Source: Seohaeicola_A nanhaiensis (GTDB taxonomy: Bacteria; Pseudomonadota; Alphaproteobacteria; Rhodobacterales; Rhodobacteraceae). From it: a stretch of DNA of 64,000 nt. The notes below the pieces were generated by a model, which worked only from the letters and a program-made list of their open reading frames with translations, had not been told where the DNA came from and ran no database searches. The position numbers and the translations under genes were made by a program. The stretch lies in assembly GCF_042654245.1 (NCBI RefSeq), contig NZ_JBHSGI010000002.1, positions 558,001 to 622,000 on the forward strand, in the 5' to 3' direction. Shown one piece after another: positions 51,111 through 59,041 of the stretch; position 1 is the first letter of the stretch, and every line of letters begins with the position of its first letter.

Positions 51111-52140
51111 GGAGCCGCTCCCGCGTGCGCGACCGGCGCGCCTGGTGAATGCGCCCGAACGGACGACGGCCAAAGCTCACCCGCCACAGCGAGACGAGAG
51201 CCGGGACAATGCCGCGTGGGAGGAACAGGACGAAGATCACCAGGATCAGCCCCAGGATCAGGGTGTTGTCGATCATGTGTTGCTGGCCGAGCAGGAACTT
51301 GACATAGGCCAGCCCGGCCGCCCCGAGGATCGGGCCCAGGCGGGTGCCAAGACCGCCGACGATGCACCAGATGATGATTTCGGCGGACTGGCTCAGCGAA
51401 AAAAGGTTGGGGGTGACGATCTCCGCCCAATTGGCGAACAACGCGCCCGCCAGTCCAGCTATTGCGGCACCAATGGCAAATAGCACCGTCTTGCGGGCGC
51501 GCACATCATAGCCCATCAGCGACAGCCTTGTCTCGTTCTCGCGGATGCCGACGGCAATCCGGCCAAAGCTCGATCTCAGCAGTAGCGAGACCAGCAGGAA
51601 GACGATCGCCAGAGCCACGGCGCAGAGATAGAAATAGGCGTCGCCCCAGATATAAGCGCCGGGATCGCCCGGTACGTTCAGCGTCTGAAAGCCCGGGATT
51701 CCGTTGAACCCGCCAAGCTTTGCCGTGCCGATCATGTACTGCGGCCCGGCGGTGGAGTTCATGAATTTGAAGAGGATGAGCGTGACGACGAGGGTGATGA
51801 CACCGAGATAGACATCGGTCAGGCGGCCATAGAACATCATCGCCCCAAGCAGTGCGGCAAACGCGGCCGGCACCAGCACCGCGAGGATCATAGGCAGAGT
51901 GCTTTCTCCGATGTTTATGGCGGCAATGGCGTAGGTGTAGGCGCCCAGCCCGAAGAACGCGGCCTGGCCGAAGCAGAGTATGCCGCCAAATCCCCAGATC
52001 AGCCCCAGACTCAATCCCAGCATCCCGTAGATGACGAGAACCGTCAGGGTGTAGGTGCCGATCATCAGCGGCATGATCCAGATGAGCACCGCTGTTACGA
52101 TGACGGTTGCGATCACGTCGCGCGACAGGCGGCCGTCCAT
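51103..52140 (-). CDS. Branched-chain/amide-type ABC transporter permease (LivM/UrtC-like)
   Basis: Membrane subunit of 345 residues with about ten hydrophobic segments. LivM signatures are YGMLGLSLGLIWGFGGILCFGQAAFFGLGAYTYA, SSFGRIAVGIRENETRLSLMGYDVRARKTVLFAIGAAIAGLAGALFA and IIWCIVGGLGTRLGPILGA. The GFGGILCFGQ and RENE wording is nearer to UrtC than to LivM. Start overlaps the livH-like stop by one base. Confidence 0.92.
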   Translation of the reverse strand: MDGRLSRDVIATVIVTAVLIWIMPLMIGTYTLTVLVIYGMLGLSLGLIWGFGGILCFGQAAFFGLGAYTYAIAAINIGESTLPMILAVLVPAAFAALLGAMMFYGRLTDVYLGVITLVVTLILFKFMNSTAGPQYMIGTAKLGGFNGIPGFQTLNVPGDPGAYIWGDAYFYLCAVALAIVFLLVSLLLRSSFGRIAVGIRENETRLSLMGYDVRARKTVLFAIGAAIAGLAGALFANWAEIVTPNLFSLSQSAEIIIWCIVGGLGTRLGPILGAAGLAYVKFLLGQQHMIDNTLILGLILVIFVLFLPRGIVPALVSLWRVSFGRRPFGRIHQARRSRTRERLHG

Positions 52141-53006
52141 TACAGCTTCCCCTTGAAGAAGCGGCCGGTAATGCCCTGCGGCAAGAGGCGCAGCAGCAGC
52201 ACGGCAACGACCAGCAGCGCGACCTCGCCAATCACGGGCGAGATGGCGAAGGTGAAGAACTGGCTCACCACGCCGAAGAAGCTTGCGCTCGACAGAAGTC
52301 CGGCAACCAGCGACGGACCGCCCGCGATAACCGTGATGAAGGCCTTGGCGATATAGGCGCCGCCCGATGTTGGCACGAGGCCGACGAGCGGGGCAAGAAC
52401 GGCCCCAGCCAGACCCGACAGCGCCGAGCCGCAGAAGAAGGTGGCCATGTAGATGCGGTCGGGCGAATAGCCAAGGGTGGCCGCCATGTCGGCCCGCTGC
52501 ATGGCGCCGCGGGCGATCAGCCCGGCGCGGGTGGTCTTCAGGACGGCCAGGATGCCGACCAGCAGCAAGATCGCGACAACGATGATGAAGAAGTTATAGC
52601 CGTTGATCTGATACCTGCCGACCGCAAACCCGGTGATCGGTGTCGATATACCCGTCGTGGTATTGCCGAATATCATCGTGGTGGCCCCGATGAAGAACAG
52701 GCTCAGCCCCCAGGTCGCCAGCATGGTATCGACAAGTCGGCCGTAGAGATGACGGATGACCAAACGTTCGACAACGAGGCCAATCAGCCCGACGATCAGA
52801 GGCGCGATGATCAGCATGGCGACAAACACGTTCACGCCAAGGTTGACAGCGGTGATCGTCGCATAGCCGCCCATCATCATGAACTCGCCATGTGCCAGGT
52901 TGATCACCTTCATCATGCCGAAAACCACGGCCAGGCCGGCGCCGATCAGGATCAGCGAGGCAACCGCGTAGAGCATTTCCACCAGTATGACGAATGAAAG
53001 GTCCAT
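52140..53006 (-). CDS. Branched-chain/amide-type ABC transporter permease (LivH/UrtB-like)
   Basis: Membrane subunit of 288 residues. LivH signatures: MLYAVASLILIGAGLAVVFGMMKVINLAHGEFMMMGGY at the N-terminus, TTRAGLIARGAMQRADMAATLGYSPDRIYMATFFCGSALSGLAGAVLAPLVGL in the middle. It follows the receptor gene after a 100-bp gap that carries a G/C hairpin, and overlaps the LivM-like gene by one base. Confidence 0.93.
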   Translation of the reverse strand: MDLSFVILVEMLYAVASLILIGAGLAVVFGMMKVINLAHGEFMMMGGYATITAVNLGVNVFVAMLIIAPLIVGLIGLVVERLVIRHLYGRLVDTMLATWGLSLFFIGATTMIFGNTTTGISTPITGFAVGRYQINGYNFFIIVVAILLLVGILAVLKTTRAGLIARGAMQRADMAATLGYSPDRIYMATFFCGSALSGLAGAVLAPLVGLVPTSGGAYIAKAFITVIAGGPSLVAGLLSSASFFGVVSQFFTFAISPVIGEVALLVVAVLLLRLLPQGITGRFFKGKL

Positions 53007-53070
53007 CTTGTCTTTCGGTCTTTTCGCGCGTGCGGAAGCAGCCCCCCGGCGGAACCGGAGGAGGATGGGA

Positions 53071-53093
53071 CGGGGCGGCGCAACACCGCCCCG
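53071..53093 (-). other. Intraoperon hairpin after the receptor gene
   Basis: CGGGGCGG and CCGCCCCG are eight-base perfect arms around a seven-base loop in the gap between receptor and LivH-like genes. There is no T-run on the transcribed side. Likely a 3'-stabilising element; the third such case in the window. Confidence 0.55.
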
Positions 53094-53106
53094 GTATTCG
53101 ACCGTT

Positions 53107-54330
53107 TCAGATCTGGATTTCGTATTGGGTGTTGTCGTCGGGATTGGCTTCGAGATCGCAGACCGCCTGGGTGTCGATCGGCGGGCGCTGCTGCAGCGTT
53201 TCGATCACGTTCATCTTCTGGTCCTTGAACTTCATCAGATGCACGTCGACTGTAGTGTGATGGGTCTTGGGATCGACGGTGTATTTGCCCGCCGGACCAT
53301 CGACCGAGATCCCGGTCTCCAGCGCTTTTACCACGGCATCATGATCGACAGATCCGGCCAACTCGACTCCCTTGGCCCAGGTGTGCACGCCGTAATAGGT
53401 TGAAACCGCAAGCTCGTGCAGGGCGGACGGGTCGCCATATGCGGCGCTCCAGCGTTCCTTGAAGGCGATGTTGGCGGGCGTGTCGAGATCCTGGCTGTAG
53501 GAATAGGCCACCATGATACCGTCGCCTTCCTCGGGCGTCAGGACCTTGTGCTCGTTGCCGACGCCGAGCGTGGTCGAGGCAAGCGGGATCTTGTCCTTCA
53601 TGCCCGAAGCCGCCCATTGCCGGAAGAAGCTCAGATGTGCTCCGCCCACCAATGGAGCGACGATCAGATCGGGTGCCGCGGTCTGGATCTTGGCAATCGT
53701 GGCGCCGAAATCGGCGACATCTAGCGGGAAGAAATCGGTCGCCACCACTTCGCCGCCAGCATCCTGCACGAACTTCTGGATCCAGCGCGCAGTGATCTGG
53801 CCATAGTTGTAGTCGGCGGCCAACGTGTAGACCTTCTTGCCGCCCGCTTCCTTCATCGCCCACGGCACCAGCACTTCAGCCTGCTGAGCGGGGGTTACAC
53901 CGTTGCAGAAGATGTTCCGGTCGCAGACGCCGCCCTCATACTGAACGTTGTAGAAATAGAGCGTGTTCGTCTTGCGCATCGTCTGTCGGATCGCCTCGCG
54001 AGAGGCCGAAAGGATGCCGCCATGCACCACATCCACCTTGTCCTGACGGGTAAGCTGCTGGGCGTATTGGGAATAAAGCGCCATGTCGGACTGGGTGTCA
54101 TAGGCCTTCACCTCAAGCTGGCGGCCCAGAAGCCCGCCCGCGCCGTTGATCTCGTTGATCGCCAGCCGAAAGGCCATGTCCATCGGCTTGCCATAGGCAT
54201 CGAAGATGCCTGAGGTATCGAGGATCGAGCCGACCTTGATCGTGTCGGCGGCAAGAACCGCCCTGGGCAGCATGGCCGCGCCGGCAAGTGCCGCTGTCGA
54301 GCCGATGAATTTCCGTCTGTTAAGTGACAT
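53107..54330 (-). CDS. Amide/urea-type ABC transporter substrate-binding protein (FmdD/UrtA/AmiC group)
   Basis: Periplasmic receptor of 407 residues with a Tat signal (SLNRRKFIGSTAALAGAAMLPRAVLA). The mature part begins TIKVGSILDTSGIFDAYGKPMDMAFRLAINEINGAGGLLGRQLEV and has FYNVQYEGGVCDRNIFCNG, a segment shared with UrtA and short-chain amide receptors, more than with leucine-type LivK. The ATG at 54330 has GGAGGG upstream. With the amidase-fused ATPase this supports an amide or urea-like ligand. Two cysteines in the CDRNIFC segment may form a disulfide. Confidence 0.9.
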   Translation of the reverse strand: MSLNRRKFIGSTAALAGAAMLPRAVLAADTIKVGSILDTSGIFDAYGKPMDMAFRLAINEINGAGGLLGRQLEVKAYDTQSDMALYSQYAQQLTRQDKVDVVHGGILSASREAIRQTMRKTNTLYFYNVQYEGGVCDRNIFCNGVTPAQQAEVLVPWAMKEAGGKKVYTLAADYNYGQITARWIQKFVQDAGGEVVATDFFPLDVADFGATIAKIQTAAPDLIVAPLVGGAHLSFFRQWAASGMKDKIPLASTTLGVGNEHKVLTPEEGDGIMVAYSYSQDLDTPANIAFKERWSAAYGDPSALHELAVSTYYGVHTWAKGVELAGSVDHDAVVKALETGISVDGPAGKYTVDPKTHHTTVDVHLMKFKDQKMNVIETLQQRPPIDTQAVCDLEANPDDNTQYEIQI

Positions 54331-54395
54331 TGCACTTCCCTCCGTGTTGTCAGTTTTGCTTTGATTGCGCGGGTTTCGGGCCCCGCGGTTTTTGG

Positions 54396-56030
54396 TCATT
54401 TGTCGTCGTCACGGTCTATTTTCTGCGGCGCGCCGCCCTGTCCCGCCGGTTTGGCCTTGATCCGGTTCGCATAATCCGCCGTCCGGCCTGCCAGGTTGGC
54501 GTCGAAATCGAGACCGATCTCCTCGCCCATCTGCTTCATCGCCGGCAGGCGCACGGCCATCCCGAGGATCTGGTCCATCGCCGCACCAAAGGCACCGTCG
54601 ACGCCGCCTTCGCCCGCCCCTGCGCCGCGACCCATTCCGCCGATCTGGTTGATGCGGATCGAGTCGATTTTTTCCACCGGCTTCATCATCTGGGTCATGA
54701 TTTCCGGCATCCGGTCGAGCTTGCGTTCTTCCAGCCGCATCCGGATCACGGCATCCGACAGCGTGTTCTCGGCTGAGTTGAGCGCTGTGCGGCCGGCCGC
54801 TTCGGCCTCCATGCGAACGCGCTCGGTCTCGGCCTGCTTGGAGGCCGCCGTCGCCTCGGCCTGGGCGCGGGCCAGCAGGGTCTCGACCTCGCGCTTGACG
54901 CGGGACTCTTCCAGCTCACTGTCCCTTTCCTGCTTCAGGCGCGCGATCTCGCGCTCGCGCTCGGCCTGGGCGCGCTCTTTCTGGGCCTGGACATGTTCCG
55001 CGGCGAGCAGGACCTTGGCCCGCGCTTCTTCCTCGGCCGCCTTGGCCTCGGTTTCCTCGGCACGCTGACGGGCCAGCTTGATGCCGTTGGCGATCTTGGT
55101 TTCCTCTAGCGCAAGGATCGCCGCCATCTCGGCCCGACGCAGCGCCTCGTCGTTCTGCACCTGGGCCGATTTGACCCGGGCGTCGTTCGCGATGCGCGCC
55201 GTCTCGAACGTCAGCCGAGCCTCATCGCGGGCCTGTTCCTCACGCGATTTCGCCTCGGCCTCCAGTTTCACAAGGAACTCCTGCTGCGCGATATCGGCTT
55301 CGCGCTCGGACCGCTTGAGTTCGAGGGCGCGCTGGTGTTGCGCCAGCTGGCTTTCCCGCACCGCGATATCGGCCTCGGTCTCGATCTTGATCCGCGCCTT
55401 GCGCTGATCGGCCACAAGTTCCGCCAGACGGCGCATGCCCTGCGCGTTGAAGGCGTTGTTCTCGTTCCACTGGCTCAGGTCGCTTTGATCGACATGGATC
55501 AGCGACGCACCAACCAGCGTCAGGCCCAGACGCGCGGCCTGTAACTCAATGGCCGTAGCCACCTCTTCGGCAAACCCCGCGCGGTCCAGATGGATCTCTT
55601 CCAGCGTGCGCTTCGCCGCGGCATTCTGGATCGCATTGACCAGCGTCCCCGCCATCACGTCCTCCAGACTGTCCGCACCCCGTGCAATCCGCTGTCCCAA
55701 AGCTTGCGCTGCCGTAGCAATCCCTTCTTCGGTCGGCGCCACGCGGAGTTCGCAATCAAAGCTGAGATCCGCTCGCATCTGGTCGCGGGTCAGCACGGCG
55801 TTGCGTCCCGCCCGCGCGGTCTGGAAACTCAGCGCTCCCATCGAAACACGCTGAACCTTGTGCAGGATCGGCAAGGCAAGGCATCCGCCGTCGATCACCA
55901 CGCGCCGCCCTCCGAGGCCCGTGCGGACCAACGCGCTGTCGAGCGTCGCCTTGGCGTAGTAACGCTGAAGAAACCAGATTCCGACAAGCAAGATCAGTGC
56001 CGCGAGCACCAGAAGGGCGATCCAGAGCAA
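54396..56030 (-). CDS. Flotillin / SPFH-domain membrane scaffold protein (YqiK-like)
   Basis: Membrane-anchored scaffold of 544 residues. One N-terminal helix (LWIALLVLAALILLVGIWFL), an SPFH domain at about 25-200 (VIDGGCLALPILHKVQRVSM, LSFDCELRVAP), then a long Ala/Glu/Arg/Lys-rich coiled coil of about 230 residues and a Gly-rich tail. Flotillins organise membrane microdomains. The start is a TTG with GGGAG six bases upstream; no ATG fits the N-terminal helix. No NfeD-type partner gene is adjacent. Position between the AmiC-like sensor and the importer is unusual and could mean that it supports the transporter, but it may be an independent unit. Confidence 0.88.
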   Translation of the reverse strand: MLWIALLVLAALILLVGIWFLQRYYAKATLDSALVRTGLGGRRVVIDGGCLALPILHKVQRVSMGALSFQTARAGRNAVLTRDQMRADLSFDCELRVAPTEEGIATAAQALGQRIARGADSLEDVMAGTLVNAIQNAAAKRTLEEIHLDRAGFAEEVATAIELQAARLGLTLVGASLIHVDQSDLSQWNENNAFNAQGMRRLAELVADQRKARIKIETEADIAVRESQLAQHQRALELKRSEREADIAQQEFLVKLEAEAKSREEQARDEARLTFETARIANDARVKSAQVQNDEALRRAEMAAILALEETKIANGIKLARQRAEETEAKAAEEEARAKVLLAAEHVQAQKERAQAEREREIARLKQERDSELEESRVKREVETLLARAQAEATAASKQAETERVRMEAEAAGRTALNSAENTLSDAVIRMRLEERKLDRMPEIMTQMMKPVEKIDSIRINQIGGMGRGAGAGEGGVDGAFGAAMDQILGMAVRLPAMKQMGEEIGLDFDANLAGRTADYANRIKAKPAGQGGAPQKIDRDDDK

Positions 56031-56110
56031 GGTTTAACTCCCCGTTTTCCATTCGTCCCGGCCTCGGTTCGGGCGCGGTTATCGACAGCCGGATCGTGGG
56101 AGATTTTATT

Positions 56111-56140
56111 TTCCATTTCAAGTAAAAACTTGAAATGGAA
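56111..56140. promoter_or_regulatory. Perfect 13-bp inverted repeat between amiC-like and flotillin genes
   Basis: TTCCATTTCAAGT (56111-56123) and ACTTGAAATGGAA (56128-56140) flank AAAA. It lies 12 bases past the amiC-like stop codon on the minus strand. It could be a terminator-like hairpin (its minus-strand downstream side is AT-rich but not a clean T-run) or a dimeric operator for the MarR or AmiC-related control of the genes below. The related word CAAGT recurs in the amiC-marR divergent region (57340-57360), which favours an operator. Confidence 0.55.
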
Positions 56141-56151
56141 ACATTTTTCTT

Positions 56152-57285
56152 CTAACTATATGTTTTAAAATACTTAATTACTTCCATCTTCAAGCCATCC
56201 GCCCGGGCAAGATAGATTGGAGCACGTTGTCCGCGCGACGCTCCCAACGGCTTCCTTGCGCTCCGGTGGATCACGGGCAGCGCGCTTCCCACGCCTCCGG
56301 TCCGCCAGGTGTCAGGGTGCCCCTGAAGCAGGCCTGCCAGGTAATGCACACCCTCGTAGGTCGATTGACCTAGCGCGTTGAGCACCGGAGCCTGGTCGCC
56401 GTGAAGCCTATAGTAGGACTCCTTGAAGGCCGCATTCGCTTCGGTCGGAAGGGCGCCAAAATATCCCGAGGCCACGAACAGGCGTTTGGCATTCCGCGCA
56501 CCGCTGGCCAGGAGCGCGTTCTCGTCTATCGCGCAGGACAGGCGTACGATCTTGCTGTCCAGACCCGCCGCCCCGAAGGCGCGGTTGAATGACACGGCGT
56601 CCTGACCAACAAGCGAAATCAGCAAGGCTTCTGCTCCGGAGACGGCAATGTCTTCGACGTGGCGCGCCATGTTGCTCAGACCGAAGGGAAGATACCTTTC
56701 GTAGGCCAGATTGACCGACATCTTCTTGAGCTTCGACTTGGCATAAAGATGCGAGATACGCGGCCAGACATAATCATTACCGATCAGCGCCCAACTGCCA
56801 GGGCGGTATTCGCTCTGGAGCGTCTCCATGGCAGGCCCAAGCTGTTCGTCCGGCGTCTCGCCAATGGCATAAAGGCCGGCGGTCGTTTCTCCGCCTTCGT
56901 AGAGAGGCGTATAAATGTAGGGGATGCGCTGGCGGACCACTTTGCTCAGCCGCTGCCGGATTGCGCTGATGTGCATCCCCACAATGGCGTCGATCGAGCC
57001 GCTTTCGATCAGGTCGTTCACCGTCTCCTCGATCGGCAGCGAGGATTCCTGTGCCGAGTCAATCATGATCAGCTGGACCTTGCGCCCGTTGACGCCATTG
57101 GCCCGGTTCAGCTCTTCCACAGCCGCCTGCGCGCTCGAGATGCAGGACGGCGCCCAGATGCCCGCAGAGCCGCACAGCGGGATAAGGAGAGCGATGCGAT
57201 ATATGCCCCGAGCCGGGGCCATATGGCCGTCACGCAATTCGTCCAGCTCGGTCGGGACGAACGGCACAGAAGCAAACCTGTTCAT
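56152..57285 (-). CDS. AmiC-like amide sensor / ligand-binding protein, no signal peptide
   Basis: Type I periplasmic-binding-fold protein of 377 residues without export signal, the state of cytoplasmic AmiC of Pseudomonas (385 residues), the amide sensor that holds back antiterminator AmiR. Visible family pieces: IALLIPLCGSAGIWAPSCISSAQAAVEELNRANGVNGRKVQLIMIDSA, IDAIVGMHISAIRQRLSKVV, IPYIYTPLYEGGE and GSWALIGNDYVWPRISHLYAKSKLKKM. No amiR gene follows. It is divergent from a MarR gene and upstream of the amide-type importer, so amide-dependent control of that operon is a reasonable inference. Confidence 0.8.
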   Translation of the reverse strand: MNRFASVPFVPTELDELRDGHMAPARGIYRIALLIPLCGSAGIWAPSCISSAQAAVEELNRANGVNGRKVQLIMIDSAQESSLPIEETVNDLIESGSIDAIVGMHISAIRQRLSKVVRQRIPYIYTPLYEGGETTAGLYAIGETPDEQLGPAMETLQSEYRPGSWALIGNDYVWPRISHLYAKSKLKKMSVNLAYERYLPFGLSNMARHVEDIAVSGAEALLISLVGQDAVSFNRAFGAAGLDSKIVRLSCAIDENALLASGARNAKRLFVASGYFGALPTEANAAFKESYYRLHGDQAPVLNALGQSTYEGVHYLAGLLQGHPDTWRTGGVGSALPVIHRSARKPLGASRGQRAPIYLARADGLKMEVIKYFKTYS

Positions 57286-57388
57286 GTAGACCCCGCCCTT
57301 TCAGCGCGGATCGGGAATTTCCACATTGCATTTGAGTTTATTTTCCAAGTCAACTAAAATCTGTGGAAAATGTGGAGCGGCAGGCGCT
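57286..57388. promoter_or_regulatory. Divergent promoter region amiC-like / marR
   Basis: This 103-bp region is markedly AT-rich around 57325-57362. It holds TTTTCCAAGT followed by CAACTAAAAT, an imperfect palindrome, as the best MarR operator candidate. Evidence is positional and weak. Confidence 0.35.
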
Positions 57389-57811
57389 ATGGATCAGTCA
57401 GAGAGCCCGATGAACAATTTTGTCTCTTATGCGCTGGCTGCCGCGCACCGGCGCATCAATGCGTCACTTACTGCCCGCCTCCGCAAGCATGACATCCAGA
57501 TCGAAGGCTGGCGGCTCCTCGAAGCTCTGGATTCGGGGCAGCGTTACACCATGGGGGAACTGGCCGAGATCGTGCTCATGAATCCGCCGACTCTGACCAA
57601 ACTGGTCGACAGGATGGTATCGGACGGCCTGGTCCATCGACAGGTCGCCCAAAACGATCACCGGAAGATCAATGTGCTGCCCACGCCTCTGGGACTGAAG
57701 CGGATGCTGCAGATCCGGGCAGAAATCGAAGATCAGGACGCCAGCATCCTGCGCCAGCTTGGCGAGAGGGAGTCGCAGAAGCTGATCACTCTTTTGCAGG
57801 GCCTCACCTGA
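57389..57811 (+). CDS. MarR-family transcriptional regulator
   Basis: Small winged-helix regulator of 140 residues. The fold reads NNFVSYALAAAHRRINASLTARLRKHDIQIEGWRLLEAL, then RYTMGELAEIVLMNPPTLTKLVDRMVSDGLVHRQVAQNDHRKINVLPTPLGLKRM, in which PPTLTKLVDRM is the recognition helix and DHRKINVLPT the wing with the family Asp-Arg pair. The ATG at 57389 is preferred over upstream in-frame codons that lack likeness. Divergent from the AmiC-like gene; probably regulates it. Confidence 0.88.
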   Translation: MDQSESPMNNFVSYALAAAHRRINASLTARLRKHDIQIEGWRLLEALDSGQRYTMGELAEIVLMNPPTLTKLVDRMVSDGLVHRQVAQNDHRKINVLPTPLGLKRMLQIRAEIEDQDASILRQLGERESQKLITLLQGLT

Positions 57812-57935
57812 ATGACCCGCTCACGGCCGGTTTCATGTGAGGTGCCGCCAGATTTGCAGACGCTTTGCCCCTTAACTTAGAGGCAAGGAGGCTGAGATGG
57901 GGACAAGCAACTACAGCGGTGATTTCCAGCGGTGC

Positions 57936-58077
57936 GCATGAAAAAGTCGCCGGTTTCCCGGTCGTCTTGCTGCGTGCTGTCGGTGATGTTGCAGCCATGG
58001 GCGGCAAGATAGGTGGAGATTCCGGCGACGATGCCACGGGTCGAGCGGCAGGTCGCGGTCAGGCAATACCCGGTCAT
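57936..58077 (-). pseudogene. purU: purU fragment (formyltetrahydrofolate deformylase, N-terminal ACT domain only)
   Basis: About 48 residues from the ATG at 58077 read as the ACT domain start of PurU: YCLTATCRSTRGIVAGISTYLAAHGCNITDS then DDRETGDFFMR. In intact PurU this is followed by a 200-residue formyltransferase-like domain, which is absent here; the frame runs into unrelated codons and stops at 57877. It lies 22 bp after the truncated CobW-type gene on the same strand. A deletion or rearrangement with its junction near 57935 has removed the rest. Confidence 0.8.
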
Positions 58078-58099
58078 TCGGATGTTCCGGGAAGGTTGA

Positions 58100-59041
58100 T
58101 CAGGATGAGGTCGGGCCCCGCTCACGGTTGCCGGACAGGGGGGCAAGGGCCGCGTCGAGCCCCGCGCAGAAGGCCTCGAGCGGGACAGGATCCCCGACAG
58201 CGATGAAGACCACTCCGGGGGTTCCCTGCGCGGCCGGAGTCACCCTGGTCCGGCTGCCGACGCATTGGATCAGCGCCGGCCTTGCGGTCGCCGCATCAGC
58301 GACGAACCCCTTGGCGCGGTGAACGCTCGCCGGCAGGGTGGCGAAGGCCGCCTCGAGGCGGGCAAGGTCGACAGGCTCCGTGGGGCACCAGGTCCGCGTC
58401 ACGAAGTCCCGCTGGGCTTTGGGCAACGCGAAACCGGCGTAATCGGGCGCGCAGATGCTCGCGGCGAAAAGCAGCGAGGCCGGCACGCGCCCCTGCGAGA
58501 TGCGCGCCACACGCGCCCCCTTTCGGCGCGCGTGCAGCCAGGCCTCGGTCGTGCGGACGTCCTCCGGTTCGCAGAGATCGGTCTTCGTCAGCAGCACGAT
58601 ATCCGCAATGTCGAGCTGGTTGCGGACCAGCTGGCCGACGAACCTGTCGCCTGCCCGGCGACGTATCGTTTCGGCGTCCGCAGCTACGAGCACGGCATCA
58701 AGCTCGAAGCCCGGCCAATGCCCCGCCGACATACCGATTCGCGCCGGTCCCGCCACGCCGCTCGCCTCAATCAGAACGCGGTCGGGCCGCTCGGGGCGTG
58801 CCGCGATGGCGGTGAGCGTTGCGCCGAGATCGTCGCCGATGGAGCAGCAGACACAGCCGTTACTCAGCTCGACCACGTCCCGGCCGCGCTGACGCACCAG
58901 CGCGGCATCGATGTTGACCGAGCCGAAATCGTTCACCAGCACCGCAAGCCGCTGCCCTCCCGCCCCTGCCAGCACGCCGTTCAGGATCGTCGTCTTCCCG
59001 GCGCCGGGTGCTGGCAGACAAATGCGAACCAGTCTCCGCAT
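58100..59041 (-). pseudogene. CobW/G3E-family GTPase, N-terminally truncated by an IS element
   Basis: G3E GTPase (CobW/YjiA/ZNG group; nucleotide-driven metal delivery) of which about 300 residues remain. NGCVCCSIGDDL holds the CxCC metal-binding motif, LIEASGVAGP the switch, TKTDL the guanine-specificity motif, and the C-terminal CobW_C part is present. At the front, the usual VTVLTGFLGAGKTT start is replaced: GAGKTT is intact but it is preceded by RICLPAP, which is coded by the left end of the adjacent IS6 element. The first strand and half of the P-loop are lost, so the protein is very likely inactive even though the frame is open to a start at 59041. Confidence 0.8.
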
